Assembly (NCBI RefSeq): GCF_019655855.1
Contig: NZ_BPFX01000035.1
Span: forward strand, 1-64,000
From: Pseudomonas paralcaligenes
Lineage (GTDB): Bacteria; Pseudomonadota; Gammaproteobacteria; Pseudomonadales; Pseudomonadaceae
Length of the DNA: 64,000 nt
Direction of reading: 5' to 3'
How positions within the stretch are numbered: the first letter of the stretch is position 1; every line of letters starts with the position of its first letter. Positions 1-8,406 of this stretch are shown piece after piece. A program made the position numbers and the translations under genes. The notes beneath the pieces are model-generated. The model searched no databases. It was not told the origin of the DNA and saw nothing but the letters and a program-made list of their open reading frames with translations.

Positions 1-749
1 AGTGACGGTGAAGCTGGATACTGCTTGCCTGTCAGGCGATTCAGCGCGTCATAGCTGTAGGTGGTAACGATTCCTCGGGCATCGGTCTTGCTGATGACAT
101 TACCCGCAGCATCGTGGGCATAGATTGCGGTGCCGCTGTCAGGGCTGATGACCTTTGTCTGGTTGCCCAGGCCGTCGTACTCGTACTGGGTAATGACACC
201 TCTCGGATCAGTGACTTTGGTCAGGTTGTCCTGAGCGTCGTAGGCGAGGGCGGTGCTGCCATTGCGAGGGTTGGTGCTGGAGACGAGCCTGTTCAGGGCG
301 TCGTAGCTGCTATTGGTGCTGTGCTGCTTCGGCGTTTTGCTCAGCGTGGGGTTGTCATTGAGGTCATAGCCGTACTGGGTGGTTTGCCCTCCGGCCCCGA
401 TAGAGCGAAGTAGACGACCCAGCTCGTCATAGACCCAGGTCTGCTGTTGGGTCAGCGAGCTAGACGCATCCCTTAGGCGCTGGGCAGTCCGGTTACCCAT
501 GAGGTCGTAGTCGTATTCAACCGACTCGCCCAGGTTATTGGTGATCTGTGTTAGCCGCCTCGCACCATCCCAGGTGTATTCCAGCCAGCTACCGTCGCCA
601 CGAGTGACTTTGGTGATTTGTCCGACGGCGTCATGCTCGAAGCTGGTGGTGCTGCTTCCGGTGGTGGCAGATGCCAGCCAACCTTGCGGGCTGTAGGTCA
701 GGGAGGTGGTGACATTGTTGGGATCAACCACGGTCTGTGGATTCTGTCA
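1..749 (-). pseudogene. Rhs / YD-repeat protein fragment
   Basis: The minus strand reads open from about 746 to the window edge and contains the Tyr-Asp repeats typical of Rhs proteins: YDYDLMGN, YDELGRL, YDALNRL, YEYDGLGN and YSYDALNRL. Rhs proteins are large secreted or surface polymorphic toxins whose repeat shell encloses a variable C-terminal toxin. Read upstream, the homologous frame meets an in-frame TGA at 747-749, just where insertion-sequence-related sequence begins. The N-terminal part has therefore been cut off. The C-terminal toxin, if present, lies outside the window. The fragment has no visible start and is probably transposon cargo destroyed by IS activity. Confidence 0.85.
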
Positions 750-834
750 TTGCGCCAGTAGCAGCTAGCAGCGCCGCAAGATCCTCCGACTTGGAAGGGA
801 TTGCACCGCAGAGCCGCCGAATTTGGATTCACGC

Positions 835-1790
835 TACAGGCAGTCGAAGGTGTTTCTTAGGAAGGCCGCCGCGTACTTTGCCAGGGAGTCCGGCTGAGGT
901 ACGCCTTCATCAGCCAGTTGGTAGAGAACTATTCGATCCAGCGCCTCTGCCTGGTTCTGAACGTGCACCCAAGCGGTTACTACGCTTGGCGCGCCGAGCC
1001 CAAGTCGGCACGCGCCAAAGATGATCAGCGCCTGCTGGGTTTGATCAAGCACTCCTGGCTGGAGAGCGGTGGCGTCTACGGCTATCGCAAGATCCATGCA
1101 GACCTTCGCGAGCTGGGCGAGCGCTGCGGACGGCATCGAGTTGCCCGGCTGATGCGTGCAGAAGGATTGCGCTCGCAGACCGGCTACCGTCGGCGGCCTG
1201 GTCGTTATGGCGGCAAGCCTCCACTACCGGCGCCGAATCGACTGGAGCGCAAGTTCAATGTCAGCGAGCCGAATAGGGTCTGGGTTACCGACATAACGTA
1301 CATCCGTACCTATGAAGGCTGGCTGTACTTGGCGGTGGTGCTCGACCTGTTCTCACGGCAGGTCATTGGCTGGTCGATGAAGTCACGGATGAGTAGCGAC
1401 TTGGCCATTGATGCATTACTGATGGCTGTCTGGCGGCGCAAGCCGAAGCAGGAAGTGATGATCCATTCCGACCAAGGCAGCCAGTTCAGCAGTTCGGATT
1501 GGCAGAGTTTTCTCAAGGCTAACAACCTGGTCAGCAGCATGAGTCGCCGTGGCAACTGCCATGACAATGCCGTGGCCGAGAGCTTCTTCCAGCTGCTCAA
1601 ACGTGAGCGGATCAAGCGCAGGATTTACGGCAATCGGGATGAGGCACGAAGCGATGTGTTCGATTACATCGAGATGTTTTACAACCCCAAGCGGCGACAT
1701 GGTTTCGCCGAGAAGCTGTCGCCGGTAGAGTTCGAGCGACGTTATTTTCTGAGGCAGGACGGTCTCTAGAAAAGCCGGGGCTATTCAGTC
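835..1790 (+). mobile_element. IS3-family (IS51-like) element, 5'-truncated
   Basis: An IS3-type element retains the whole orfB but only the last 18 or so codons of orfA, ending at the TGA at 895-897 in the frame expected for OrfA-OrfB frameshifting. A full orfA needs roughly 300 bp, but Rhs sequence stops only about 90 bp upstream, so the left end and most of orfA are missing. The right end is placed near 1790, after GGGGCTATTCA. The 85 bp between the Rhs break and the orfA tail match nothing I recognise. The subgroup assignment rests on overall OrfB similarity and is tentative. Confidence 0.75.
918..1769 (+). CDS. IS3-family transposase OrfB
   Basis: OrfB is the catalytic half of the IS3-family transposase, normally made as an OrfAB frameshift fusion that cuts and joins IS ends. 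The 283 residues contain an HTH_21-like region (GVYGYRKIHADL, near residue 53) and an rve integrase core. The DDE triad is visible: D125 in VTDITYI, D185 in HSDQGSQF and E221 in NAVAESFF, with 35 residues between the last two. The frame is open upstream from about 891, so 918 (TTG) is only a nominal start and normal expression would be by frameshift from orfA. Because orfA is truncated, the enzyme is probably not produced in active fusion form. Confidence 0.85.
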   Translation: MVENYSIQRLCLVLNVHPSGYYAWRAEPKSARAKDDQRLLGLIKHSWLESGGVYGYRKIHADLRELGERCGRHRVARLMRAEGLRSQTGYRRRPGRYGGKPPLPAPNRLERKFNVSEPNRVWVTDITYIRTYEGWLYLAVVLDLFSRQVIGWSMKSRMSSDLAIDALLMAVWRRKPKQEVMIHSDQGSQFSSSDWQSFLKANNLVSSMSRRGNCHDNAVAESFFQLLKRERIKRRIYGNRDEARSDVFDYIEMFYNPKRRHGFAEKLSPVEFERRYFLRQDGL

Positions 1791-1799
1791 CACTCAGCC

Positions 1800-2235
1800 C
1801 GGGACAGACCAGTGCGCCCCGACGGCCCAAGAGGCCAGGGAGACAAGGCAGAGATTGATGCAGAGATCGAAGTCATACTTCGGAGCGAAATGCTCAAGCT
1901 TCTGAATTGTGATTTCTGGGGAGAGGAAACAGGTATCCACCTCACAAGGCATGAGTACTGCTGGGTCGTAGATCCTAATGACGGAACCAGTGATTTTCTG
2001 CATGGCCGAAAAGGATCAGCAATTTCGGTCGGACTACTACGCGACCATATGCCGGTGCTCGGAGTGGTCTATGCCCCAGTCACACCGGATCGAGGTCCCG
2101 ATTGCATCTCCTGGGCAAATGGCTGTGGCAGCGTCGTCCGCAATGGCCAAGCAGTCATCTCGCGGCCGGAGCACATCTCCCTCACATCTGACAGTACCGT
2201 ACTGGTGAGTATGGCGGCAGCTAACAAGCCAGAGC
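1800..2235 (+). pseudogene. inositol monophosphatase-family fragment
   Basis: The frame running from 1812 reads as the middle of an inositol monophosphatase / CysQ-like phosphatase. It has GEET at residues 37-40 and WVVDPNDGTSDF near residues 51-62, the two metal-binding signatures of this family, followed by a GLLRDHMPVLGVVYAP strand. Family members are about 250-270 residues. Here the N-terminus is lost at the IS element ending near 1790, and the C-terminal third is lost at a second IS remnant starting near 2236. The ATG at 1812 is therefore not a real start. It is a relic of transposon cargo whose substrate cannot be told. Confidence 0.75.
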
Positions 2236-2424
2236 TCAATGCAGAGCTACCTGACCCGCTACGCCGGCTACCAGGAGGCGAAAACCGACCTATTCGACTA
2301 CATCCGCTTTTACAATCACCGCCGTCGCCACTCGACGCTGGGCTATCTCAGCTCGATGGAGTTTGAGCGGCGAAATACGGGCAAGGCCAAGTACGACATC
2401 CCCTCTCGCTTAAATAAGGTTTAG
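2236..2424 (+). pseudogene. C-terminal remnant of a second IS3-family transposase
   Basis: About 60 codons encode the tail of an IS3-type OrfB: GYQEAKTDLFDYIRFYNHRR, then HSTLGYLSSMEFERR, ending at the TAG at 2422-2424. This is the region after the catalytic Glu, and the rest of the gene is absent. Its sequence differs from the tail of the first element (FDYIEMFYNPKRRHGF), so it comes from a different IS. It lies between the phosphatase fragment and the small TniQ-type gene, so its arrival probably deleted whatever preceded that gene. Confidence 0.8.
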
Positions 2425-2426
2425 TT

Positions 2427-3269
2427 TTGAATTTCACACCACTACCTAGAGAGTATATTGCCTCAACGATTCGCAGAGAAAATGAAGCGCTAGGCATCCA
2501 CCTTAACCCCAAAAAAGAGTACGAACTCTATACCATATATAGAAAACCACGCTCGCCTGGGAACTATGACGCGCCCCCCACGATTCTTTTTCCAGAATTA
2601 TTCATAAAGCACGGCGTTACACAAGAAGTTATTTACGAGCATACTCTTTACCCGCTAGCGGCTGCGCTTGGCAGAATAAAATCAAACACTATATATACGC
2701 CCAGGACAAACTGGAAAATGTGTCTTCAGTGCATTCAAGACGATATCAAGCACTATGGAACTGCATACATACATGTAGACCACGTATTTAGACGTGTAAG
2801 CGTATGTGCCAAACACGCCACTCAATTACATGAAAGATGCCCGAACTGCCAGAAAACGATAGTCGGACACAAAATTTCTGAATTCTATAAATGCCAAGAA
2901 ACATTCCAGACTGGAATAAGAAGTTTAGGGTCCTCTCGACATCTCTATTCACAGTTTATCAGCGGCTTGCTCAATTATAGAGGCGAGAATGTAGGTACAT
3001 CATTTTCAGAAGGGTTAATCCAAGAACTACGCAAAAAAAAATTCCCCAATGAAGCAAAAAAAAATATGAGTGAATTAAATCAGGAGGTCGAAGACAAGGT
3101 AGGGATAGAAAAAACTGATAAATGGGTGTACTACTTCGACATGGAGCTTATGTCCGGACATGCATTTTTGGCCTGTACAAATGCTGAAGAATATCTTGAG
3201 CACACTCATAGATATTCCTCACATTCTGAGCAAACGAAAAGCATGCATGCTACGGCGGGCATAAATTAA
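2427..3269 (+). CDS. small TniQ-domain protein, second target-selector candidate
   Basis: This 280-residue protein looks like a short member of the TniQ/TnsD family, the proteins that choose targets for Tn7-like transposons. The start FTPLPREYIAS resembles the family's opening motif, EHTLYPLAAAL matches a conserved helix, and the zinc-binding pairs are C99/C102, C127/H130 and C138/C141. Tn7 TnsD is about 508 residues, so this protein lacks most of the C-terminal DNA-recognition half. It starts with TTG after an AAGG at 2416-2419. The IS remnant ends only 3 bp upstream, so loss of upstream sequence is possible. It faces tnsD and the two stop codons overlap (shared TTAA at 3266-3269). Codon use is strongly A+T-rich. 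Its target is unknown. Confidence 0.8.
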   Translation: MNFTPLPREYIASTIRRENEALGIHLNPKKEYELYTIYRKPRSPGNYDAPPTILFPELFIKHGVTQEVIYEHTLYPLAAALGRIKSNTIYTPRTNWKMCLQCIQDDIKHYGTAYIHVDHVFRRVSVCAKHATQLHERCPNCQKTIVGHKISEFYKCQETFQTGIRSLGSSRHLYSQFISGLLNYRGENVGTSFSEGLIQELRKKKFPNEAKKNMSELNQEVEDKVGIEKTDKWVYYFDMELMSGHAFLACTNAEEYLEHTHRYSSHSEQTKSMHATAGIN

Positions 3270-4771
3270 CACTCGCCATTTTGAGACGGTACAAATTTTC
3301 TGGCGCCTATAATTTGCATTATCTCAAAATCAGATATGTGACGCACTCGTATCCCCGCCACTCTCAGTATTACGCTAATATAATTTATTTGCGACGACGG
3401 CAATTGATTTACTGCCCAACTAACTTTTCGAACTTGATATTCATGCTCGGTTTCAATAGCCCCGTCCATAAAATCGAGCGTCTTGGGAAACTTATGCGGC
3501 TTTCGACAAAAATCTGCTCCCAGCGAAGCCCCCCTCATGAGTGCCGCACGAGTTAGCTTTATTGGTTTTGTTTTGCTAAGCAATAATTCTTTATGCGCAG
3601 AAGCAACAGAAGATAAAAGGCGATCGTCTCTGTCTTCCCAGTCAACTCTAAGTCGGGGTGGCCTTGTATATTTATGACCTGCTATATAGTTTCTTAGCCA
3701 ATTTCGATCATGGCGGTATATCCAAGTGTAGCCTGCTTTATCATGGCAACGCACAGAACCGTCATTCATAAAAGCTAATCTTTTAGCGGTGAGCTCTTCA
3801 TTTGATGGTAAATATCTCTTATCTAACTTAGGATTGGCTGCACTCCGCTTCCTCGGAGCAGCGCTATAAATATAATTTTCAAGATCTAGATGGGTCATAC
3901 CCAGCGACCAACATATGAAATAATAATGAAATGGCTGAACAATCCTGGCCCGACCATAAAGAATTCGCAGGACCCACTCGCTCCCTCCACAGACAGCTGA
4001 ATACTCTCCTGAATGAGTACACCTCCTTACTCTAGAGTTAAAATAGATTTTTATTTTCTCAACTCGCAGTCTACTCTTGTGAAGCAAACCAATTTCTGAG
4101 AGACGTGTTCGGAGTACGTCGATTTGCAATAAACGTGTAACGTGCTGTGGATTCGAAAACCCCCACCACAACATTTCAGCAACGATTCGTGCAGGCTCAA
4201 GATCAAAATCATTCAAAACGGTACTACTCGGCGTTTCTCCAGGCAAAAACATTCCTCGCCAATCAACATTGGCGGGGAAGTGGGCAGACCGTAGAACACA
4301 ACCGTGATGTGGACATACGCAGACACCGGCCGCAAAATGGATGATGTGCCAATAGGGAACTCCATGGACCAGAACGTCCTCCCGAACGCACCTTTCGCAG
4401 AATCGAAACTCAGCGAATTTGAGTAGCCCGGAAGCGGTCATTCCTAAGCTCATTTTGAGCCCAGTGCCGTTGCATCCCTCCATCGCCCTTATGGCAGATT
4501 CATACTTAGAATCGCCTATGAAGGGCTTATAGAGGGGCAACAAGGAGTGCGATTCGGCTAGATCTGTAGCTGAGTAAGCACCTTCCAAGCGCTCAGACAA
4601 GGCACCTAGACAGCACGGAAGCACCGAGCCGCACGTTCTAGAGTAAACACCGAAGAGCTCGTTGCTCGTCAGTCGATAGCCATCGTTGACAACAGTCCGG
4701 TGATAACGGACTGCCAGGCTATAGAGTGACTCCTGTGGCAACGGCTCGGGAAAGACCAGCAGACGACCCAC
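3266..4771 (-). CDS. tnsD: Tn7-type attTn7 target-selection protein TnsD
   Basis: TnsD binds the 3' end of glmS and recruits TnsC and the TnsAB transposase to attTn7. The 501-residue length matches Tn7 TnsD (508). The opening FPEPLPQESLYSLAVRYHR is the TniQ signature. A CCCH zinc site is formed by C125, C128, C153 and H156, nearly the same numbering as the zinc finger reported for Tn7 TnsD. The long C-terminal half expected for DNA recognition is present. The start at 4771 has a GAGGT ribosome-binding site. It follows tnsC by 30 bp in the tnsABCD operon. Insertion at glmS in this genome agrees with its function. No tnsE follows. Confidence 0.93.
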   Translation of the reverse strand: MGRLLVFPEPLPQESLYSLAVRYHRTVVNDGYRLTSNELFGVYSRTCGSVLPCCLGALSERLEGAYSATDLAESHSLLPLYKPFIGDSKYESAIRAMEGCNGTGLKMSLGMTASGLLKFAEFRFCERCVREDVLVHGVPYWHIIHFAAGVCVCPHHGCVLRSAHFPANVDWRGMFLPGETPSSTVLNDFDLEPARIVAEMLWWGFSNPQHVTRLLQIDVLRTRLSEIGLLHKSRLRVEKIKIYFNSRVRRCTHSGEYSAVCGGSEWVLRILYGRARIVQPFHYYFICWSLGMTHLDLENYIYSAAPRKRSAANPKLDKRYLPSNEELTAKRLAFMNDGSVRCHDKAGYTWIYRHDRNWLRNYIAGHKYTRPPRLRVDWEDRDDRLLSSVASAHKELLLSKTKPIKLTRAALMRGASLGADFCRKPHKFPKTLDFMDGAIETEHEYQVRKVSWAVNQLPSSQINYISVILRVAGIRVRHISDFEIMQIIGARKFVPSQNGEC

Positions 4772-4801
4772 ATTTTCGACCTCGCGAATAGAGTTCTAGG
4801 A

Positions 4802-6244
4802 TCACCACTCAGATCCCTCATCGACCCAGCCCCTTTTGACTAGCTCCGACTGAATATCCACACCTTCCTCGATATGGACATCGGTAAGCCCGCCTCCTTT
4901 CCTAGATACAGCTACAACGGGCTTCCCCTTGGGCTTGCTGCTATGACCGTCATCTTGGACAGGTGCTGACTGTGTGAATAACGCAAAATCAGCCCGCTTG
5001 GCTCTACGGTGCAGATCATGATTAAGCATCTGAGCGACCTGATCCTTTGTAGGCATCATGTCCTCGAAATCAGCGATCTGAAGCGGATCACCACTACGCA
5101 ACGCCTGGATCGGCTTATGAAGAATTCTCATCTGGGTATCGTAGACTTTCTGCAAAATCTTAGGGGTGATTCCCATAATCCCCTCCGCAATCATGTACCT
5201 CTGAACAAGCATGAACAGCTTTACCAAGAAGTCCGTATTGCCTTGCGATAGATCATAGATCTTCTCTGTAAGCTCACTCGAAAGAGGAGTTTCGGAACCT
5301 GTCCAGTCGTACTCCCACAGTGATGCAACCAGATACTCCCAAAAAGGATCATCTATAGCGAAACGATCAAAGGTGATCTCTCCGAAGCCGACTGCTCGAC
5401 GCGCATTCCGTAGAACTCCGGAGAATAGGGGCAGCATCGCATTCGTACCAACGTAGACGATTGGAATACCTGCATCGTTGGAGAGCGTAACGAAGAAGTT
5501 AAGAAGCTTTTCTCTATCTAGTCCTCCGCGAGAGGAATTCAGATGCTGCATCTCGTCAATAATAAGCGCACCTACATAATAAGCCTTGCACAGCTGGCTA
5601 ATTTTTTGAAGCATTACGCTTACACTGTGACGACCTATCGCGAAATTAGCGTATTTTTCAATTCCTAAGATTCCATCTAGAGCTGTGAAAAACGCAGCAC
5701 AAAATCCCCGTAGAGAACCGTCATGGGGGCAATCAATCTTGAGCCATACCACCTGTGTTTTAATTAAAACCTTTCGATTGTATTTGCTATGCTGAACAAC
5801 TTGCGGATACAGCTTAGTTATCGAGTCTAAGGCGGTAGTCTTTCCCATCCCACTCAGACCAATAAGGGTTAGAATATCTGCTGTTGACTTGAATCCTCGC
5901 CCCAATACCAAGGAAGAGGATGGCTGAAGGTGTCTGACGGTTTCCGGGGAGAATGGATTTCTTGATTTGTATCCATAGCGAATCAGCTGACTGAATGCAT
6001 CTTCTAACTGCAAGTGTATCTCTAGAGGGATAACCAGTTCCTTCAGCCTATTTACACAATGCCCCCGAAGCTTGGATGGAAGCTGAAGTTCTTCATCAGT
6101 TGGTTTTTGAGGGCGATGCCCCAAAAACCCAACCAATTCCGTATCCGTCAGAATTGCTGGCAAGCACTCAATCAAAGGATTCCCGTCATATTGAGCCATG
6201 CCGGTCTCTACATAAGTAGCGCGAGTGTAGTGAGAAGAGGACAT
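4802..6244 (-). CDS. tnsC: Tn7-type AAA+ regulator TnsC
   Basis: TnsC is the ATP-dependent adaptor that polymerises on target DNA, is recruited by TnsD, and activates the TnsAB transposase while enforcing target immunity. The 480 residues hold a Walker A motif GLSGMGKTT at 129-137 and a Walker B motif ALIIDEM at 226-232. A sensor-like region VYVGTNAM follows. It is shorter than Tn7 TnsC (555), mainly at the C-terminus. It starts 5 bp after tnsB and is almost certainly cotranscribed with it. Without tnsE, TnsC here would take input from TnsD and possibly from the small TniQ-type protein. Confidence 0.92.
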   Translation of the reverse strand: MSSSHYTRATYVETGMAQYDGNPLIECLPAILTDTELVGFLGHRPQKPTDEELQLPSKLRGHCVNRLKELVIPLEIHLQLEDAFSQLIRYGYKSRNPFSPETVRHLQPSSSLVLGRGFKSTADILTLIGLSGMGKTTALDSITKLYPQVVQHSKYNRKVLIKTQVVWLKIDCPHDGSLRGFCAAFFTALDGILGIEKYANFAIGRHSVSVMLQKISQLCKAYYVGALIIDEMQHLNSSRGGLDREKLLNFFVTLSNDAGIPIVYVGTNAMLPLFSGVLRNARRAVGFGEITFDRFAIDDPFWEYLVASLWEYDWTGSETPLSSELTEKIYDLSQGNTDFLVKLFMLVQRYMIAEGIMGITPKILQKVYDTQMRILHKPIQALRSGDPLQIADFEDMMPTKDQVAQMLNHDLHRRAKRADFALFTQSAPVQDDGHSSKPKGKPVVAVSRKGGGLTDVHIEEGVDIQSELVKRGWVDEGSEW

Positions 6245-6249
6245 TCGAT

Positions 6250-8406
6250 TTAACCCTTCGACTCAGTGACAACTAACTTAAGGAAAGCTGCACCTCTGGC
6301 TGATACCAACTTCGGTTGGACTTCATGCTCTTTCTCAACAGAAGGAATCGCAGAATCAGACACCCGTAATTGATTCAAATCAGCAGTATCTAAGTCTCTC
6401 TCTATTTGTGACTCAACTTTACGCTTCTCTCGTTTATTACGCTTAAACTCCGTTTTAGATACCGGGTAATTTACAGCGGCGAGCTTACTCTTAGCTCTAT
6501 CAAGGATATCTTCTTGGCGAGCTTTAAGGTTTGCGCCGTCGTTATTCCTTTCATATTTCAAGTCAGGTGACGGCTTACGCACGGCATGAAGAATGTCAAC
6601 AACTTCCTCCATGCGGTAGCCACGATAATTTTGAGATTGGCCGGGGACAAGTGTCATAGACTGAAATTCAGCGCCATTTCTAACCCAGCAATTCTCTATT
6701 GAGTTTGGGTCATACCAAACACGCACATACTTGGTTTTAAAATTATGCGACGATTCAAGCCATTTTTCTCTACGCGCAAGCTCGCAGGTATACATCACCC
6801 CCTCAAAATATATGCCGGCCCTGGTGACCCGACACTCTTTGGATGGTAAAAGGGCAATTTTCAACTCAGCGGGTGACATAGCTTTAGCATCTACCAGATT
6901 ACGATCCATTGACCAATTCCAAATATTGATCGGGGTTGGCTCGAGATCTTCTGCAATCATCGCGGGTGTCAACAGGTGAGGGACTCGGAGATTTTTATTA
7001 TGGGCTATCACACCCAAAATCATCATCTCGGTGAACTCATCAATATCAAGTACTGCATCAAGCTCATAATCACGATCACCACGTTCCAAGCGGCGCGCAT
7101 CAACTCCACCTGGGAGAAACTTTATATCTAGCTTTTCATTGATCAGGCGGAATCTACTTTCAACAATGCCCTTCCAGTCAGCTCTATAAGGAGGAAGGAT
7201 GTTAATAACCGTGCCAAGGGTATTGGCCATCGTCTCCCCAGCATTACTGAGCAGCTCTGCACGATCCGCAGTCAACTCTATAGGCAGGTGATGGCATGGC
7301 CAATCATCGTCCTCTATCTCGACGTTATAGCGTTTACAGAATTCTTTCTTAGGTGTATACGCATTGAATAGCGCATGTCTTGCACCATTCCAGCTTGGGC
7401 CTTCTAACCCAACGTGAATACCTACAATCATCCGAGTATAACTATCGACCACCACATAAATAACTGGACGACCTATCAGCCAGTTTCGATTAATTCTGTG
7501 GACTAGGTAAACATCCGCTATCGTCGAATCAATTTCATAACGCTGGCAAGGGCCAGTAAGCCCCTGAGAGGCTGAACCAACTATCGACCTAAGGTCTTTA
7601 TTCCAGCGCTTTGTTCCATTTCTACCTTTCAGAGTATAGAGATCGTCAAAGTAATTCCTACCGTTGTAGATCATCTGACCAATAGTAGGGTGCGTATTTC
7701 TCTCGATATCGCCGTGTGTACCATCTGCCTTAATCGTTCGATAGTACTTATCTAGCATCCAATAAAAGCAGTCTTGGTAAGATCCGCAGAGGCCAGTTGC
7801 GTGCCGCATATAAGCTGAACGGATAGCAGACATGTGGCGCTCATTCAAAAGAACTGCGCCACCCTCCACATCGACCCCGCGGTATTTTTCGCGCCTGCCG
7901 GGCACTATCCCGGAACTCCTATCTTTCGGTTTGCCTCTTCCACCACATCTTGAGGTATCCCATAAGAAAGCATTTTTCGTTTGCCCCATACTCCAGTATC
8001 TGTAAAGCAAACGATAGATAAGCTTTCGATCTACATCTTTTTCCTTAGCATGCGAGCTAACAAACTTACCAAAATCTGCGACGAGCAAATCTTGCGGTGT
8101 CTTTCCTTCTACAAGCCCTTTAATGAGATTCCAGTTTTTCTCACGGCTGTTGAGCTCTCGCTCGCCAATCTCATCATCACCACGAATAAGAAATGCTAGC
8201 GGGAACTCGACAGAGACAAATGCTGCTCCTGCGGAAATCTCGGAAGCCAACAGAATCTTGTCAACTAACCAAGGCTTATTGGGGGTCAGGGAAAGGTCGA
8301 TAGCTATATAAAAATTATTTGTAGTTCCCAAAATTCTAGTAGGCTTTTCTAACAGTTCAGAACCTTGCCCAGGAGAAACGATTGTGTTCATTTTTAAATC
8401 AAGCAT
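6250..8406 (-). CDS. tnsB: Tn7-type DDE transposase TnsB
   Basis: TnsB binds the transposon ends and joins their 3' ends to the target. Numbering from the ATG at 8406, chosen because GAGG lies 9 bp upstream (a TTG three codons earlier has no usable spacing), the protein has 718 residues. The catalytic triad is D293 in YEIDST, D381 in LTADRAE and E416 in KGIVESRF. The spacings of 88 and 35 are the same as those of D273, D361 and E396 in Tn7 TnsB. A Mu-type C-terminal region follows. The start overlaps the end of tnsA by 8 bp, which suggests coupled translation of the two transposase halves. Confidence 0.94.
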   Translation of the reverse strand: MLDLKMNTIVSPGQGSELLEKPTRILGTTNNFYIAIDLSLTPNKPWLVDKILLASEISAGAAFVSVEFPLAFLIRGDDEIGERELNSREKNWNLIKGLVEGKTPQDLLVADFGKFVSSHAKEKDVDRKLIYRLLYRYWSMGQTKNAFLWDTSRCGGRGKPKDRSSGIVPGRREKYRGVDVEGGAVLLNERHMSAIRSAYMRHATGLCGSYQDCFYWMLDKYYRTIKADGTHGDIERNTHPTIGQMIYNGRNYFDDLYTLKGRNGTKRWNKDLRSIVGSASQGLTGPCQRYEIDSTIADVYLVHRINRNWLIGRPVIYVVVDSYTRMIVGIHVGLEGPSWNGARHALFNAYTPKKEFCKRYNVEIEDDDWPCHHLPIELTADRAELLSNAGETMANTLGTVINILPPYRADWKGIVESRFRLINEKLDIKFLPGGVDARRLERGDRDYELDAVLDIDEFTEMMILGVIAHNKNLRVPHLLTPAMIAEDLEPTPINIWNWSMDRNLVDAKAMSPAELKIALLPSKECRVTRAGIYFEGVMYTCELARREKWLESSHNFKTKYVRVWYDPNSIENCWVRNGAEFQSMTLVPGQSQNYRGYRMEEVVDILHAVRKPSPDLKYERNNDGANLKARQEDILDRAKSKLAAVNYPVSKTEFKRNKREKRKVESQIERDLDTADLNQLRVSDSAIPSVEKEHEVQPKLVSARGAAFLKLVVTESKG

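Noticed and set aside
737..835. Left end of the first IS element
   Set aside because: No terminal inverted repeat matching the right end could be recognised here and orfA is mostly missing, so no left end was annotated.
3281..3677. Short plus-strand frames inside tnsD
   Set aside because: They lie opposite the conserved tnsD coding sequence and have no recognisable motif.
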